A stretch of 64,000 nt of DNA, taken from contig NZ_CP073343.1 of NCBI RefSeq assembly GCF_024397855.1, positions 3,224,001-3,288,000 on the forward strand, in the 5' to 3' direction. Within the stretch, counting starts at the first letter, position 1; each line of letters opens with the position of its first letter. The notes under the pieces were generated by a model, which was given only the letters and a program-made list of their open reading frames with translations, was not told the DNA's origin and did not search any database. Made by a program: the position numbers and the translations under genes. This DNA comes from Marinomonas rhizomae. GTDB lineage: Bacteria > Pseudomonadota > Gammaproteobacteria > Pseudomonadales > Marinomonadaceae. This document shows, piece after piece, positions 1 to 9,121 of the stretch.

Positions 1-63
1 AGTCAAAAACAAAAAAGAGTATATTGAGATAAATTTTTCACTCTCTTTATTTTCAGGCACTCC

Positions 64-783
64 ATGTCCAGCAGCCATTATCAACAAATACAACGTTACT
101 TTAGTGAATTGATTGCAAATAAAGCCTTACTAGCAGGTTCAAAGCTCCCTTCTGAAAGAGAGATAGGCGAGCAATTTAAACTAACTCGTATCACGGTTCG
201 ACAAGCCCTGCAAAACTTAGAAGCAGAGGGTCTTATTTATCGGCAAAATCGTCGTGGTTGGTTTGTTACTCCACCTGCGGTGGTCTATGACCCAGCCAGT
301 TACCTAAGTTTTAACTTATACGTGGCCGAGCAAGGTTGTCAGCCATCCACTCAAAAACTGGTGCAACAATTAGAACCCGCCAATACTTATATTGCGGCAC
401 TTATGGGGATTCCAGAAAACACACCTGTGCTGTTTTTACATCGCCGACGTTACATTGATCAACGCCCTGTATTGATCGAAAAAATGTACATTAATATTGC
501 ACTCTTACCTGGCATTGAAGAGGAAGACCTCACCCAATCATTAAGCCAACTACTAAAAAGTAAATATCAAATTGAATATCACAATATGGATTTATTCTTT
601 AAATCCACTTCACTTCCCGCTCATGCAGCAAACGATCTAGGGATTTCAGCGGGTCAGCCGGGGCTTCATATCGAAAGAATTAATTACTTAAGTAATGATG
701 AAAAAAACAAGCAAGTAATTGAAATTGATTACGAATTTTGGCGACATGATGCCGTTACAATAAACATTTCCATTCGAGATTAA
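64..783 (+). CDS. phnR: GntR-family (HutC/UTRA) phosphonate regulator
   Basis: This is a 239-residue transcription regulator. Residues about 8-70 form a GntR winged helix (seen: KLPSEREIGEQF, then TRITVRQALQNLEAEGLI), and residues about 90-235 fit the UTRA ligand-binding fold that binds small effectors. Its place directly upstream of a 2-aminoethylphosphonate-type ABC transporter, in the same direction, points to a PhnR role as repressor or activator of uptake. A HutC-type operator (GT-N-TA-N-AC) lies downstream, in front of the binding-protein gene. The ATG is preceded by a purine-containing AGGCA. The family is clear; the ligand is inferred only from the neighbours. Confidence 0.85.
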   Translation: MSSSHYQQIQRYFSELIANKALLAGSKLPSEREIGEQFKLTRITVRQALQNLEAEGLIYRQNRRGWFVTPPAVVYDPASYLSFNLYVAEQGCQPSTQKLVQQLEPANTYIAALMGIPENTPVLFLHRRRYIDQRPVLIEKMYINIALLPGIEEEDLTQSLSQLLKSKYQIEYHNMDLFFKSTSLPAHAANDLGISAGQPGLHIERINYLSNDEKNKQVIEIDYEFWRHDAVTINISIRD

Positions 784-880
784 TACATCTCAACTACCTA
801 GCTCTTTTTTCCAACCAATAAAAATACACCATCTTACCCAGCCCAATGTATTTTCTATTTTTAGTGAGTTTTTTATTTAC

Positions 881-896
881 TGTCATATGAATGACA
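881..896. promoter_or_regulatory. Short perfect inverted repeat upstream of the phosphonate operator
   Basis: TGTCAT, four bases, then ATGACA form a perfect 16-base inverted repeat 26 bases before the UTRA-type operator. It could be a second regulator site, or part of a promoter, since ATGACA resembles a -35 box. No function can be assigned from sequence alone. Confidence 0.25.
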
Positions 897-922
897 TTTT
901 TGGCTGCTATTTTGCATTAACA

Positions 923-942
923 AATCTGGTATAGACCAGATT
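923..942. promoter_or_regulatory. UTRA/PhnF-type operator
   Basis: Two 8-base arms, AATCTGGT and ACCAGATT, flank the centre ATAG. The core TGGTATAGACCA fits the GT-N-TA-N-AC consensus known for HutC-subfamily GntR regulators, and from memory equals the site reported for mycobacterial PhnF. It lies 93 bases before the binding-protein start and 140 bases after the regulator gene. The inference is that the upstream GntR/UTRA protein binds here to control the transporter. A TATAGA inside it may act as a -10 box, which would make it a repressor site, but no good -35 is seen at the right distance. Confidence 0.65.
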
Positions 943-1034
943 AACGAGTTGATGCTTTTTTGGTGCTAAGAGTCCTATCTACTCACCAAAATATTCATCA
1001 CCTCTCATTCAATACAAATGATGGAGAAGTGAAG

Positions 1035-2063
1035 ATGACACAGAAAGCCCTTTTTAAACGTCTTGCCGCCACGGCTGGTATCGCATTGGTTTCTATTTCT
1101 GCTCATGCAGCGAAAACAGAACTAACGGTTTACACCGCGATTGAAGCAGAAGACCTTAAAAAATACGCAGCGCGTTTTAATGAAGACAATCCAGATATCA
1201 AAATCAACTGGGTACGCGACTCTACTGGCATCATCACGGCGAAATTATTAGCCGAAAAAGACAACCCTCAAGCCGACGTAGTTTGGGGACTTGCCGCCAC
1301 CAGCTTAATGCTATTGAAAAATGACGGACTTTTAGAAACCTACAAACCAAATGGCTATAACAACATTTCGCCAAAATTCAAAGACACCAGTAAAGAACCT
1401 GTTTGGGTTGGAATGGATGCTTGGATGGCAGCAATCTGCTTCAACACAGTAGAAGCCGAAAAATTAGGTTTGCCAAAACCAACCTCTTGGCAAGACCTGA
1501 CAAAACCAGTTTACAAAGACCACATTATTATGCCAAACCCTAACTCATCTGGTACTGGCTTTCTTGACGTAAGCAGCTGGTTACAAATGTTTGGTGAGGA
1601 CAAAGGCTGGGGTTACATGGATGCCTTACACAATAATGTTAGCCGCTACACTCACTCTGGCTCTAAACCTTGTAAATTGGCCGCTTCAGGTGAGATTCCA
1701 ATCGGTATTTCTTTTGCCTTCCGCGCGGCAAAATCGAAAAAACAAGGCGCTCCACTAGACATAGTATTTCCAACAGAAGGCTTAGGCTGGGACATGGAAG
1801 CAACGTCTATTATCAAAGGGACGAAAAAGCTAGAAGCAGCAAAAACACTCGCAGATTGGACCACTTCTAAAAAAGCCAATGAAATGTACAGCGAAGGCTA
1901 TGCCGTTGTTGCCATGCCTGGCGTCGCTAAATCTATTCAATATTTTCCTGAGAACGCGGAATCATTGATGATAGATAATGACTTTGAATGGTCTGCTAAA
2001 AATCGTGATGCGATTCTTACCCAGTGGCAAACACGTTACGACAGTAAAAGCGAAGCAAAATAA
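1035..2063 (+). CDS. phnS: Phosphonate (2-aminoethylphosphonate-type) ABC transporter substrate-binding protein
   Basis: This is a periplasmic binding protein of 342 residues that captures the substrate for the ABC transporter encoded just downstream. A Sec signal peptide covers residues 1-25 (basic start, hydrophobic core, AHA before the likely cleavage). The mature part begins TELTVYTAIEAEDLKKY, typical of the iron/AEP/thiamine-binding class (type II periplasmic fold). I chose the ATG at 1035 because GGAG lies 8 bases before it and the signal peptide starts there; the frame is open back to 960. AEP as substrate is inferred from the regulator, fused permease and EamA neighbours; ferric iron binding proteins are distant relatives. 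A strong hairpin follows the gene. Confidence 0.8.
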   Translation: MTQKALFKRLAATAGIALVSISAHAAKTELTVYTAIEAEDLKKYAARFNEDNPDIKINWVRDSTGIITAKLLAEKDNPQADVVWGLAATSLMLLKNDGLLETYKPNGYNNISPKFKDTSKEPVWVGMDAWMAAICFNTVEAEKLGLPKPTSWQDLTKPVYKDHIIMPNPNSSGTGFLDVSSWLQMFGEDKGWGYMDALHNNVSRYTHSGSKPCKLAASGEIPIGISFAFRAAKSKKQGAPLDIVFPTEGLGWDMEATSIIKGTKKLEAAKTLADWTTSKKANEMYSEGYAVVAMPGVAKSIQYFPENAESLMIDNDFEWSAKNRDAILTQWQTRYDSKSEAK

Positions 2064-2110
2064 GCACATTATGATCGCAGGATAGCTTTACTTTTCACTT
2101 CGATCATTTT

Positions 2111-2150
2111 CAATTGAACCGTGTGAACAACGCGGTTCAATTGTTTTGTT
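2111..2150 (+). terminator. Intra-operon hairpin with T-rich tail
   Basis: Perfect 11-base arms (CAATTGAACCG and its complement) are separated by 11 bases and followed by TTTTGTTT. The hairpin sits between the binding-protein gene and the ATPase gene. It probably acts as a partial terminator or mRNA 3' stabiliser, giving more binding protein than membrane components, as is usual for ABC importers. Confidence 0.6.
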
Positions 2151-2207
2151 TCAGGACCCGCGTCCATCTTGATTAATTAAACGCTCACGACTGAAAGAGG
2201 ACCTATC

Positions 2208-3284
2208 ATGTCCAACCAAACGTACTTGGAACTGCATAATATTGATCAAATGTTTGGCATACACCAAGCGCTAAAAAACGTTTCCTTGAACATTGCCGAA
2301 GGAGAATTCGTCTGCTTTCTTGGGCCTTCTGGCTGCGGTAAAACCAGCTTATTACGCATAGTCGCAGGACTCGACACGCCAACCTCTGGGCAAATTCATC
2401 AAGCCGGACGCGACATCACCCACGCGCCAGTCAACCACCGAGACTTCGGCATTGTCTTTCAATCTTATGCGCTGTTTCCCAATTTAAGCGTCGCCGACAA
2501 CATCGCCTACGGTTTGGTATCCCAAAAAGTATCCGCCAACGAACGGCGCGCGCGCGTAACAGAACTATTAGCAACCGTTGGTTTATCTGGCAGCGAAGGC
2601 AAATACCCAGCACAACTATCAGGCGGACAACAACAGCGCGTTGCCTTAGCGCGCGCCCTAGCCACATCGCCCGGTTTATTATTGCTTGATGAACCACTAT
2701 CAGCCCTTGATGCTCGTGTTCGTGCGCATTTGCGCCAAGAAATCAAACAGCTTCAAGAGAAACTGGGGGTAACCACCATCATGGTAACCCACGATCAAGA
2801 AGAAGCCTTAACCATGGCGGATCAAATCGTCGTAATGAACCAAGGCGTGATTGAACAAATCGGCACACCACAAGAAATCTACGCGCATCCAACATCGCCT
2901 TTTGTTGCCGAGTTCGTGGGTGAAATGAATTTCTTAAGTGCCAAAGTCAGCGGTGCAGGTCAAATGCAGTCTGGCAACTTAACCTTGCATTGCGATGCAC
3001 CGTCGAATCTACCTCTGGGTCAGAGCGCACAATTAGCCATTCGCCCTGAAGATGTACGTTTTCAAGCCGACAACTCTGCTGGCAATATCCTTAATGCTCA
3101 AGTGCTTCACTTAGAATTTTTAGGCTCTAGAGTCCGCTCGTCATTAAAATTAGAAGATCACGAGCGTCCAATTATTGCCGACATTTCTATGAACGAAATG
3201 TCCCGCCTCAACCTAGTGCTTGGTCAAAATGTCGTGTGTCAGTTACCCCATGAACGCCTGCATATTTTTGGAGGCGCTGCATAA
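2208..3284 (+). CDS. phnT: Phosphonate ABC transporter ATP-binding protein
   Basis: This is the ATPase that powers substrate import (358 residues, cytoplasmic face). Visible motifs in order are Walker A GPSGCGKT at residues 39-46, a Q-loop near 87 (FQSYALFP), the ABC signature LSGGQQQRVALARAL near 138, Walker B LLLLDEP followed by the D-loop SALD, and the switch histidine in VTHDQEEA. The C-terminal ~80 residues fit a TOBE domain. The architecture matches the iron/spermidine/AEP importer class. GAGG precedes the ATG, and the stop overlaps the permease start by one base (TAATG), so the two are translationally coupled. Confidence 0.85.
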   Translation: MSNQTYLELHNIDQMFGIHQALKNVSLNIAEGEFVCFLGPSGCGKTSLLRIVAGLDTPTSGQIHQAGRDITHAPVNHRDFGIVFQSYALFPNLSVADNIAYGLVSQKVSANERRARVTELLATVGLSGSEGKYPAQLSGGQQQRVALARALATSPGLLLLDEPLSALDARVRAHLRQEIKQLQEKLGVTTIMVTHDQEEALTMADQIVVMNQGVIEQIGTPQEIYAHPTSPFVAEFVGEMNFLSAKVSGAGQMQSGNLTLHCDAPSNLPLGQSAQLAIRPEDVRFQADNSAGNILNAQVLHLEFLGSRVRSSLKLEDHERPIIADISMNEMSRLNLVLGQNVVCQLPHERLHIFGGAA

Positions 3285-5029
3285 TGTATTCTGCAACCCA
3301 ACCCGCTCGCGCCACGGCGAAAGAACTACCTTGGTACTCCTATAAAAAATATTTTTCTCACCAACATCAACGCCGCAGTGTCGATGAATGGTCATTGGGC
3401 GGCATTTTAATTGTTGGTGTATTAGGCCTGTTTATTTGCGTGGTTTTACCGCTGTATTCTTTGCTTTCAAAAAGTGTGGAAAACAGAGAAGGAGAATTTA
3501 TTGGCTTAGCCAACTTTGCGCAGTTCATCGATACGCCAAGTTTGTATAGCTCTGTCAGCAATTCTTTATTTATTGCATTTTTTTCTATGGTGATCGTCAC
3601 CAGCTTAGCCTTCTTAACCGCTTACGCGATCAGCCGCACACGCATTCCATTAAAAGGATTTTTTCGCATTGTCTTGGTCTTGCCAATTTTAGCGCCATCT
3701 TTATTGCCAGCCATCAGCTTGGTGTATTTATTCGGTAACCAAGGTATTTTGAAAGAAGTCCTAATGGGCGAAAGTATCTATGGGCCAATTGGTATCGTTA
3801 TTGGTTCATGTTTCTGGACCTTTCCTCACGCTTTAATGATCATGTTGACCGCATTGGCAAATACAGATGCTAGGTTATACGAGTCCGCAGAAGCGCTTGG
3901 TGCCTCACCGATGCGCACCTTTTTCACTGTGACCTTACCAGCGGCTAAATACGGCATCATCAGCGTTGCTTTTGTGGTGTTCACATTGGTTATCACGGAT
4001 TTTGGCGTACCAAAAGTGATCGGCGGACAGTTTAATGTGCTCGCAACAGACATTTACAAACAAGTCATCGGTCAACAAAACTTTGAAATGGGCGCGGCGG
4101 TCAGTGTGATTTTATTACTGCCTGCGGTATTGACCTTTATCACTGACCGTTGGTTGCAGCGCCGTCAATCTGCGCTTCTGACGTCAAAAGCCGTGCCATG
4201 GACGCCGCCAGCTCGTAACATTGTTGATAAAGCATTTTTCGCCCTAATGGTTTTAGTGTCGACCATTATTTTAGGCGTCATCGCCATGGCGGTATACGCC
4301 TCGTTGGTCACTTTTTGGCCATATAACCTCTCTTTATCATTAAAGAACTACAACTTTGATCTTATGGATGGCGGCGGCTGGGACTCCTATTGGAACTCAA
4401 TCCAATTAGGTATATATACAGCACTAATCGGCACTGGTTTTATCTTCTTCCAATCCTATTTAGTCGCCAAATTAGCAGGTTTTAAACTGCTAAAATGGTT
4501 CTTTCATTTATTTGCTATTCTGCCACTGGCCGTGCCTGGATTGGTGTTAGGCTTAGCTTATATCTTCTTTTTCAACGCACCAAATAACCCGCTTAACGGA
4601 ATTTATGGCACCATGGCGATTCTCGTCATCTGTACCATTAGCCACTTTTATACTGTATGCCATCTTACGGCGACAACGGCATTAAAACAGATTGACCCAG
4701 AATTTGAATCTGTTTCCGCTTCCCTCAAAGTGCCACAAATACTCACCTTCTGGCGTGTGTCCTTGCCAGTTTGTATGCCAGCGGTATTAGACATTGCTAG
4801 TTACTTATTTGTGAACGCAATGACGACTGTCTCCGCTGTGGTATTTTTGTACTCCTACGATACAAACTTGGCATCTGTAGCGGTCTTAAATATGGATGAC
4901 GCTGGCGACATTGCTCCTGCTGCCGCCATGGCAGTCATGATCATGCTGACGTGTATGGTGGCTCGTCTTATCCATTGGATACTTGGAAATGTGGTACTCA
5001 AACATACACAGCATTGGCGTACACGCTAG
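3284..5029 (+). CDS. phnU: Phosphonate ABC transporter permease, two fused halves
   Basis: This inner-membrane permease has 581 residues. It carries two tandem BPD-type transmembrane halves, each with about six hydrophobic segments. EAA-loop signatures can be seen in both: ESAEALGASPMRTFFTVTLP in the first half and ESVSASLKVPQ with FWRVSLP in the second. The length and duplication match the fused PhnU2-type permeases of AEP clusters and FbpB-like proteins, so one polypeptide probably forms the whole pore with two PhnT subunits. The start overlaps the ATPase stop. The EamA gene follows after 13 bases. Confidence 0.8.
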   Translation: MYSATQPARATAKELPWYSYKKYFSHQHQRRSVDEWSLGGILIVGVLGLFICVVLPLYSLLSKSVENREGEFIGLANFAQFIDTPSLYSSVSNSLFIAFFSMVIVTSLAFLTAYAISRTRIPLKGFFRIVLVLPILAPSLLPAISLVYLFGNQGILKEVLMGESIYGPIGIVIGSCFWTFPHALMIMLTALANTDARLYESAEALGASPMRTFFTVTLPAAKYGIISVAFVVFTLVITDFGVPKVIGGQFNVLATDIYKQVIGQQNFEMGAAVSVILLLPAVLTFITDRWLQRRQSALLTSKAVPWTPPARNIVDKAFFALMVLVSTIILGVIAMAVYASLVTFWPYNLSLSLKNYNFDLMDGGGWDSYWNSIQLGIYTALIGTGFIFFQSYLVAKLAGFKLLKWFFHLFAILPLAVPGLVLGLAYIFFFNAPNNPLNGIYGTMAILVICTISHFYTVCHLTATTALKQIDPEFESVSASLKVPQILTFWRVSLPVCMPAVLDIASYLFVNAMTTVSAVVFLYSYDTNLASVAVLNMDDAGDIAPAAAMAVMIMLTCMVARLIHWILGNVVLKHTQHWRTR

Positions 5030-5042
5030 GAGCCATTAATCG

Positions 5043-5963
5043 ATGACAATCACCGCCATAATACTAGTTTTAATTTCCACCTTCATGCACGCTAGCTGGA
5101 ACTTCTTTGGAAAGAAAACAAGTCCAACTTTAGGTTTTTTCTTCTTAACCATGATAGCTGGTGCGGTGTTGTTTTCTCCTTTTGTTTTCTGGCAGTGGCA
5201 TTTAGTCGCCGCTTTTGATCACGAGATTATAATTTTGTTGTTTGCGACGGGCTTGTTTCAGTCGCTCTATTTATGGGGCTTAGCGGAAGCTTATCGAGCG
5301 GGGGACATGTCTATCGCTTACCCGATCGCTCGCTCTTCACCATTAATCATTGTCGCGATTTCCAGCACACTACTTGGTCAGCAAAGCACGATTTCGTCAC
5401 AAGCCGTAGTCGGTATTTTGATGATTGTCATCGGTTGTTTATTCATTCCATTGACCAGCTTTAGAGATTTCAAACTAGCAAATTATCAAAACCGTACCAC
5501 GGCCTTTGCTCTGCTGGCCGCTTTTGCAACGGCTGGTTACTCTCTTGTCGACAACCGCGCAACGGAATTAATGCGTGGTTTGACGGATGCTACTGGCACA
5601 ACATTAGCCAGCCCTTGGCAGGTATCTTTGGTTTATGTGGCGCTGCAGAGTGCTTTCGCGGTTATTTGGATGATCTGGTTTGTTTTGTCCACACAAAAGC
5701 AACGCTTAACTTTTCGCAAAATGCTTACCAAGCAATGGCGTATAGGCTTACTAACCGGCGCCTTAATGCTGGGAACCTATTCACTGGTCATCCTCAGTAT
5801 GGCATTTGTTAGTAACGTCAGCTATGTGGTCGCCTTTCGACAATTAAGTATTCCTCTTGGTGTGCTATTGGCTGTCATTGGTCTTGGTGAGTCACTCAAA
5901 CTCCCTAAAATTGTAGGCGTATTTATTACTTTTATTGGCCTTATTGCTGTGGCATTAGGCTAA
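5043..5963 (+). CDS. EamA/DMT-family membrane protein linked to phosphonate use
   Basis: This is a 306-residue integral membrane protein with about ten hydrophobic segments in two EamA repeats (first starting MTITAIILVLISTFMHASWN). DMT family members export or exchange small metabolites. A subfamily is known to sit in phosphonate clusters beside AEP-type importers, and position 13 bases after the permease fits that. AGGAG lies at 5028-5032, overlapping the permease stop. The substrate is unknown; export of a phosphonate by-product or alternative uptake are both possible. Confidence 0.7.
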   Translation: MTITAIILVLISTFMHASWNFFGKKTSPTLGFFFLTMIAGAVLFSPFVFWQWHLVAAFDHEIIILLFATGLFQSLYLWGLAEAYRAGDMSIAYPIARSSPLIIVAISSTLLGQQSTISSQAVVGILMIVIGCLFIPLTSFRDFKLANYQNRTTAFALLAAFATAGYSLVDNRATELMRGLTDATGTTLASPWQVSLVYVALQSAFAVIWMIWFVLSTQKQRLTFRKMLTKQWRIGLLTGALMLGTYSLVILSMAFVSNVSYVVAFRQLSIPLGVLLAVIGLGESLKLPKIVGVFITFIGLIAVALG

Positions 5964-6004
5964 ATAAATACCATTTTTCATCTGTTTTATTATAAGGAAA
6001 AATC

Positions 6005-6658
6005 ATGGCTCTGGCCTTTTTCGATCTTGATAACACCCTAGTCGCAGGCGATACCGCCCAAGCATTTTCTGAATACATGGTAGCGAGCGCCCTGCCAACT
6101 CCAGACGACTTCCTAGCCGTCAACCTCGCCTACATGGAAGACTATGATGCTGGCACGCTAAACCTGGAAAGCTACATGCATTACACACTATCGCCATTAT
6201 TCACGCTAGACGAAACACAACGGACTGTATTCATCACCGAATTCATTCACAACATTGTCAAAGACATGGCGCTACCTAAAGCGATAGAGCTGCTGGAACA
6301 ACACAAAGAAGCAGGCGACGAGCTTATTATCATCTCCGCCACAGGCACTCATTTGGTCGCACCGATTGCAGCTTACCTTGGTGTGAAGCACGCGTTAGGT
6401 GTGGATATTGAATACAAAGAAGGCTTAATTACCGGTAAGCTGGTTGGCACACCAACCTTCCGTGAAGGCAAAGTAATTCGCGCAGAACAATGGGCCAATG
6501 AAAATGGCTACTCTATGGACGACACCTACTTTTACAGCGACTCTCACAATGATTTACCACTGTTAGAAAAAGCACGCTTCCCTATCGCAGTAGACCCAGA
6601 CCACATCCTAGAAAAAACAGCCAACGAACGTAGCTGGAAAGTGATGAGCTTGCGTTAA
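6005..6658 (+). CDS. HAD-superfamily IB hydrolase (SerB-like)
   Basis: This 217-residue cytoplasmic phosphatase-like protein carries the HAD motifs: motif I FFDLDNTL with the nucleophile D7 and acid D9, motif II IIISATG near residue 118, and motif IV YFYSDSHNDLPLL near 178. The helical cap after motif I is of the IB (phosphoserine phosphatase-like) type. It lacks the features of phosphonoacetaldehyde hydrolase (a different cap and a Schiff-base lysine), so a direct role in AEP degradation is not supported. AAGGA precedes the ATG; 41 bases separate it from the EamA gene, so it may be co-transcribed. The substrate is unknown. Confidence 0.75.
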   Translation: MALAFFDLDNTLVAGDTAQAFSEYMVASALPTPDDFLAVNLAYMEDYDAGTLNLESYMHYTLSPLFTLDETQRTVFITEFIHNIVKDMALPKAIELLEQHKEAGDELIIISATGTHLVAPIAAYLGVKHALGVDIEYKEGLITGKLVGTPTFREGKVIRAEQWANENGYSMDDTYFYSDSHNDLPLLEKARFPIAVDPDHILEKTANERSWKVMSLR

Positions 6659-6675
6659 AACACACACCATGAATC

Positions 6676-6709
6676 ACCAGATCAAAAGTGACGTCACTTT
6701 TGATCTGGT
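6676..6709. repeat. 34-base perfect palindrome after the HAD gene
   Basis: Two 17-base arms (starting ACCAGATCAAAAGTG) meet at GACGTC with no loop. It begins 17 bases after the HAD stop codon. There is no T-run behind it, so it is not a standard intrinsic terminator. It may form a hairpin or cruciform protecting the mRNA end, or be a protein site. The outer ACCAG/CTGGT halves match those of the operator at 923-942 but face the other way. Confidence 0.6.
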
Positions 6710-6910
6710 CTTGCCGAGCAGAAAATGACCACCTCTTTCGTACTCCATATTACTCGCAAGAAAATCAACATAACGTCATTGAGTTTTTCAGAAAAAACAA
6801 TTTGATTTTACTCAGCCTCCTCTATCACCGATAATCCCCGCCAATGACTCGACTTTGCCAATAACAGGCTTTGGTAGAGCAACTCGCATACAAAGTGGAA
6901 ACCCTATCCA

Positions 6911-9097
6911 ATGGAAATCAAAGTTAATTTTCTCGACAATCTGAGACTTGAAGCCAAGTTTGACGATTTTACCGTTATTACCGATCAGCCGATTCGCTAC
7001 AAAGGGGATGGCTCAGCCCCTAGCCCATTCGATTACTTTTTAGCGTCTTCTGCTTTGTGTGCGGCCTATTTCGTCAAGGTCTACTGCAAGGCTCGCGATA
7101 TCTCCACAGACAACATCCGCTTGTCGCAGAACAACATTGTCGATCCAGAAGATCGCTACAATCAGATTTTCCAAATTCAGGTCGAGTTGCCAGAGGATAT
7201 TTCCGACAAAGATAGAGAAGGCATTCTGCGTTCTATTGATCGCTGTACCGTAAAAAAAGTCGTACAAACTGGTCCAGAGTTCAAAATTGAAACGGTTGAA
7301 AACCTAGACGCAGACGCTAACGCCATGTTGATGGGTCAGCCTGATGGCGCAACAAACACGGTCATTCTTGGTAAAGACTTGCCCCTAGAGCAAACCATCG
7401 CCAACATGACCGCCATGCTAGCGGACCTTGGCATGAAGATTGAAATCTCCTCATGGCGCAATATCGTGCCTAACGTTTGGTCATTGCATATTCGTGATGC
7501 GGCGTCGCCTATGTGTTTCACCAACGGCAAAGGCGCATCGAAAGAAAGTGCCCTGTGCTCTGCTCTTGGTGAGTTTATCGAGCGCCTGAACAACAACTTC
7601 TTTTATAACGACCAATTTTTTGGCACAGAGATCGCCAACAGCGACTTTGTGCATTACCCCAATGAAAAATGGTTTGCGTTAACCGAAGACGATTCCCTGC
7701 CAGAAGGCATCTTGGATGATTACTGTCTTGAGATTTACAACCCAGACGACGAGCTGTTTGGTTCACACTTGATCGATACTAATTCTGGCAACAAAGCACG
7801 TGGTATTTGTACGATTCCTTATACTCGCCAATCCGATGGCGAAACGGTTTACTTTCCGTCAAACCTCATCGAAAACTTGTTCCTAAGCAACGGTATGAGC
7901 GCAGGTAATAATCAGCAAGAAGCGCAAGTGCAATGCTTGTCGGAAATTTTAGAACGCGCCGTTAAACGCCAAATCATCGAAGATGAAATTGTCTTACCAG
8001 ATGTCCCAATGGAAGTATTGCAGAAATACCCAAGCATACTTGCGGGCATCAAAGGGTTGGAAGAGCAGGGCTTTCCTATCGTAGTGAAAGACGCCTCCCT
8101 TGGTGGTCAATTCCCCGTGATGAACGTCACGCTCATGAACCCGAAAACGGGCGGTGTATTTGCCTCGTTTGGCGCGCACCCAAGTTTAGAAGTGGCGTTA
8201 GAGCGTAGCTTGACCGAACTCATGCAAGGACGTAGCTTCGAAGGCTTAAACGATATACCAAAGCCAACGTTCAACAGCATGGCCGTCACCGAACCAGAAA
8301 ACTTTGTGGAGCACTTTATCGACTCAACAGGGGTCATCTCTTGGCGCTTCTTCAGCAATAAGCACGATTATGACTTCTGTGAATGGGACTTTTCTGGCAC
8401 CAGCGAAGAAGAAGCCAGCGCCATGTTTGGCATCTTGGAAGAGTTAGGTAAAGAAGTCTATGTGGCGGAATTAACCGATTTAGGCGCGTCCGCTTGTCGT
8501 ATTTTAGTACCGGATTATTCCGAAGTGTATCCAGTGGAAGACTTGGTATGGGACAACACCAACAAAGCACTGGACTATCGAGAAGATATCTTAAACCTAC
8601 ATTCTTTAAACGATGAACAGTTAACTGATTTAGTCAATCGTCTAGAAGAAAGCCAGCTTGATAACTACACCGATATTCCAACCTTGATTGGCATCGTATT
8701 TGATGAAAATACCGTCTGGGGCCAATTAACCATCATGGAGCTGAAGATCCTAATCTACTTGGCTCTTGGCGCTCATGAAGAAGCCTTAGAACTGGTTGGT
8801 GAATTCCTACAGTTTAATGACAACACAGCCAAACGCGGCCTGTTCTACCAAGCCATGAACTGCGTGTTAGAAGTCACTCTAGACGAAGAGTTAGCGCTAG
8901 ACGACTTTATCCATAACTTCTGCCGCATGTTCGGCAAGGACGTCATTGACAACGTCGTCGGCTCCGTCACTGGCGACGTGCGCTTTTACGGTCTAACCAA
9001 AACCAGTATGCAGCTTGAAGGCATCGAACCGCATTTACGCTTAATTGAGAGCTACAAGAAATTGCATCAATCACGTAAAGCCAACGCCGCGAAATAA
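6911..9097 (+). CDS. ycaO: OsmC domain-YcaO domain fusion protein
   Basis: This is a 728-residue fusion. Residues 1-140 form an OsmC-like domain with cysteines near the helix SSALCAAYFVKVYC. Residues about 190-570 form a YcaO domain, known as an ATP-dependent cyclodehydratase-type fold. The YcaO ATP-binding signatures are visible: SALGEFIERLNNNF, then NGMSAGNNQQEAQ with SEILERA. The last ~150 residues are helical and acidic, as in E. coli YcaO, which helps RimO in methylthiolation of ribosomal protein S12; E. coli YcaO has no OsmC part. No peptide precursor or dehydrogenase gene lies beside it, so it does not look like a thiazole-peptide pathway. Its role is not settled; a peroxide-sensing or peroxidase partner domain is my inference. 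Confidence 0.85.
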   Translation: MEIKVNFLDNLRLEAKFDDFTVITDQPIRYKGDGSAPSPFDYFLASSALCAAYFVKVYCKARDISTDNIRLSQNNIVDPEDRYNQIFQIQVELPEDISDKDREGILRSIDRCTVKKVVQTGPEFKIETVENLDADANAMLMGQPDGATNTVILGKDLPLEQTIANMTAMLADLGMKIEISSWRNIVPNVWSLHIRDAASPMCFTNGKGASKESALCSALGEFIERLNNNFFYNDQFFGTEIANSDFVHYPNEKWFALTEDDSLPEGILDDYCLEIYNPDDELFGSHLIDTNSGNKARGICTIPYTRQSDGETVYFPSNLIENLFLSNGMSAGNNQQEAQVQCLSEILERAVKRQIIEDEIVLPDVPMEVLQKYPSILAGIKGLEEQGFPIVVKDASLGGQFPVMNVTLMNPKTGGVFASFGAHPSLEVALERSLTELMQGRSFEGLNDIPKPTFNSMAVTEPENFVEHFIDSTGVISWRFFSNKHDYDFCEWDFSGTSEEEASAMFGILEELGKEVYVAELTDLGASACRILVPDYSEVYPVEDLVWDNTNKALDYREDILNLHSLNDEQLTDLVNRLEESQLDNYTDIPTLIGIVFDENTVWGQLTIMELKILIYLALGAHEEALELVGEFLQFNDNTAKRGLFYQAMNCVLEVTLDEELALDDFIHNFCRMFGKDVIDNVVGSVTGDVRFYGLTKTSMQLEGIEPHLRLIESYKKLHQSRKANAAK

Positions 9098-9121
9098 TCT
9101 AGATTTATTTTATAATGTTAA

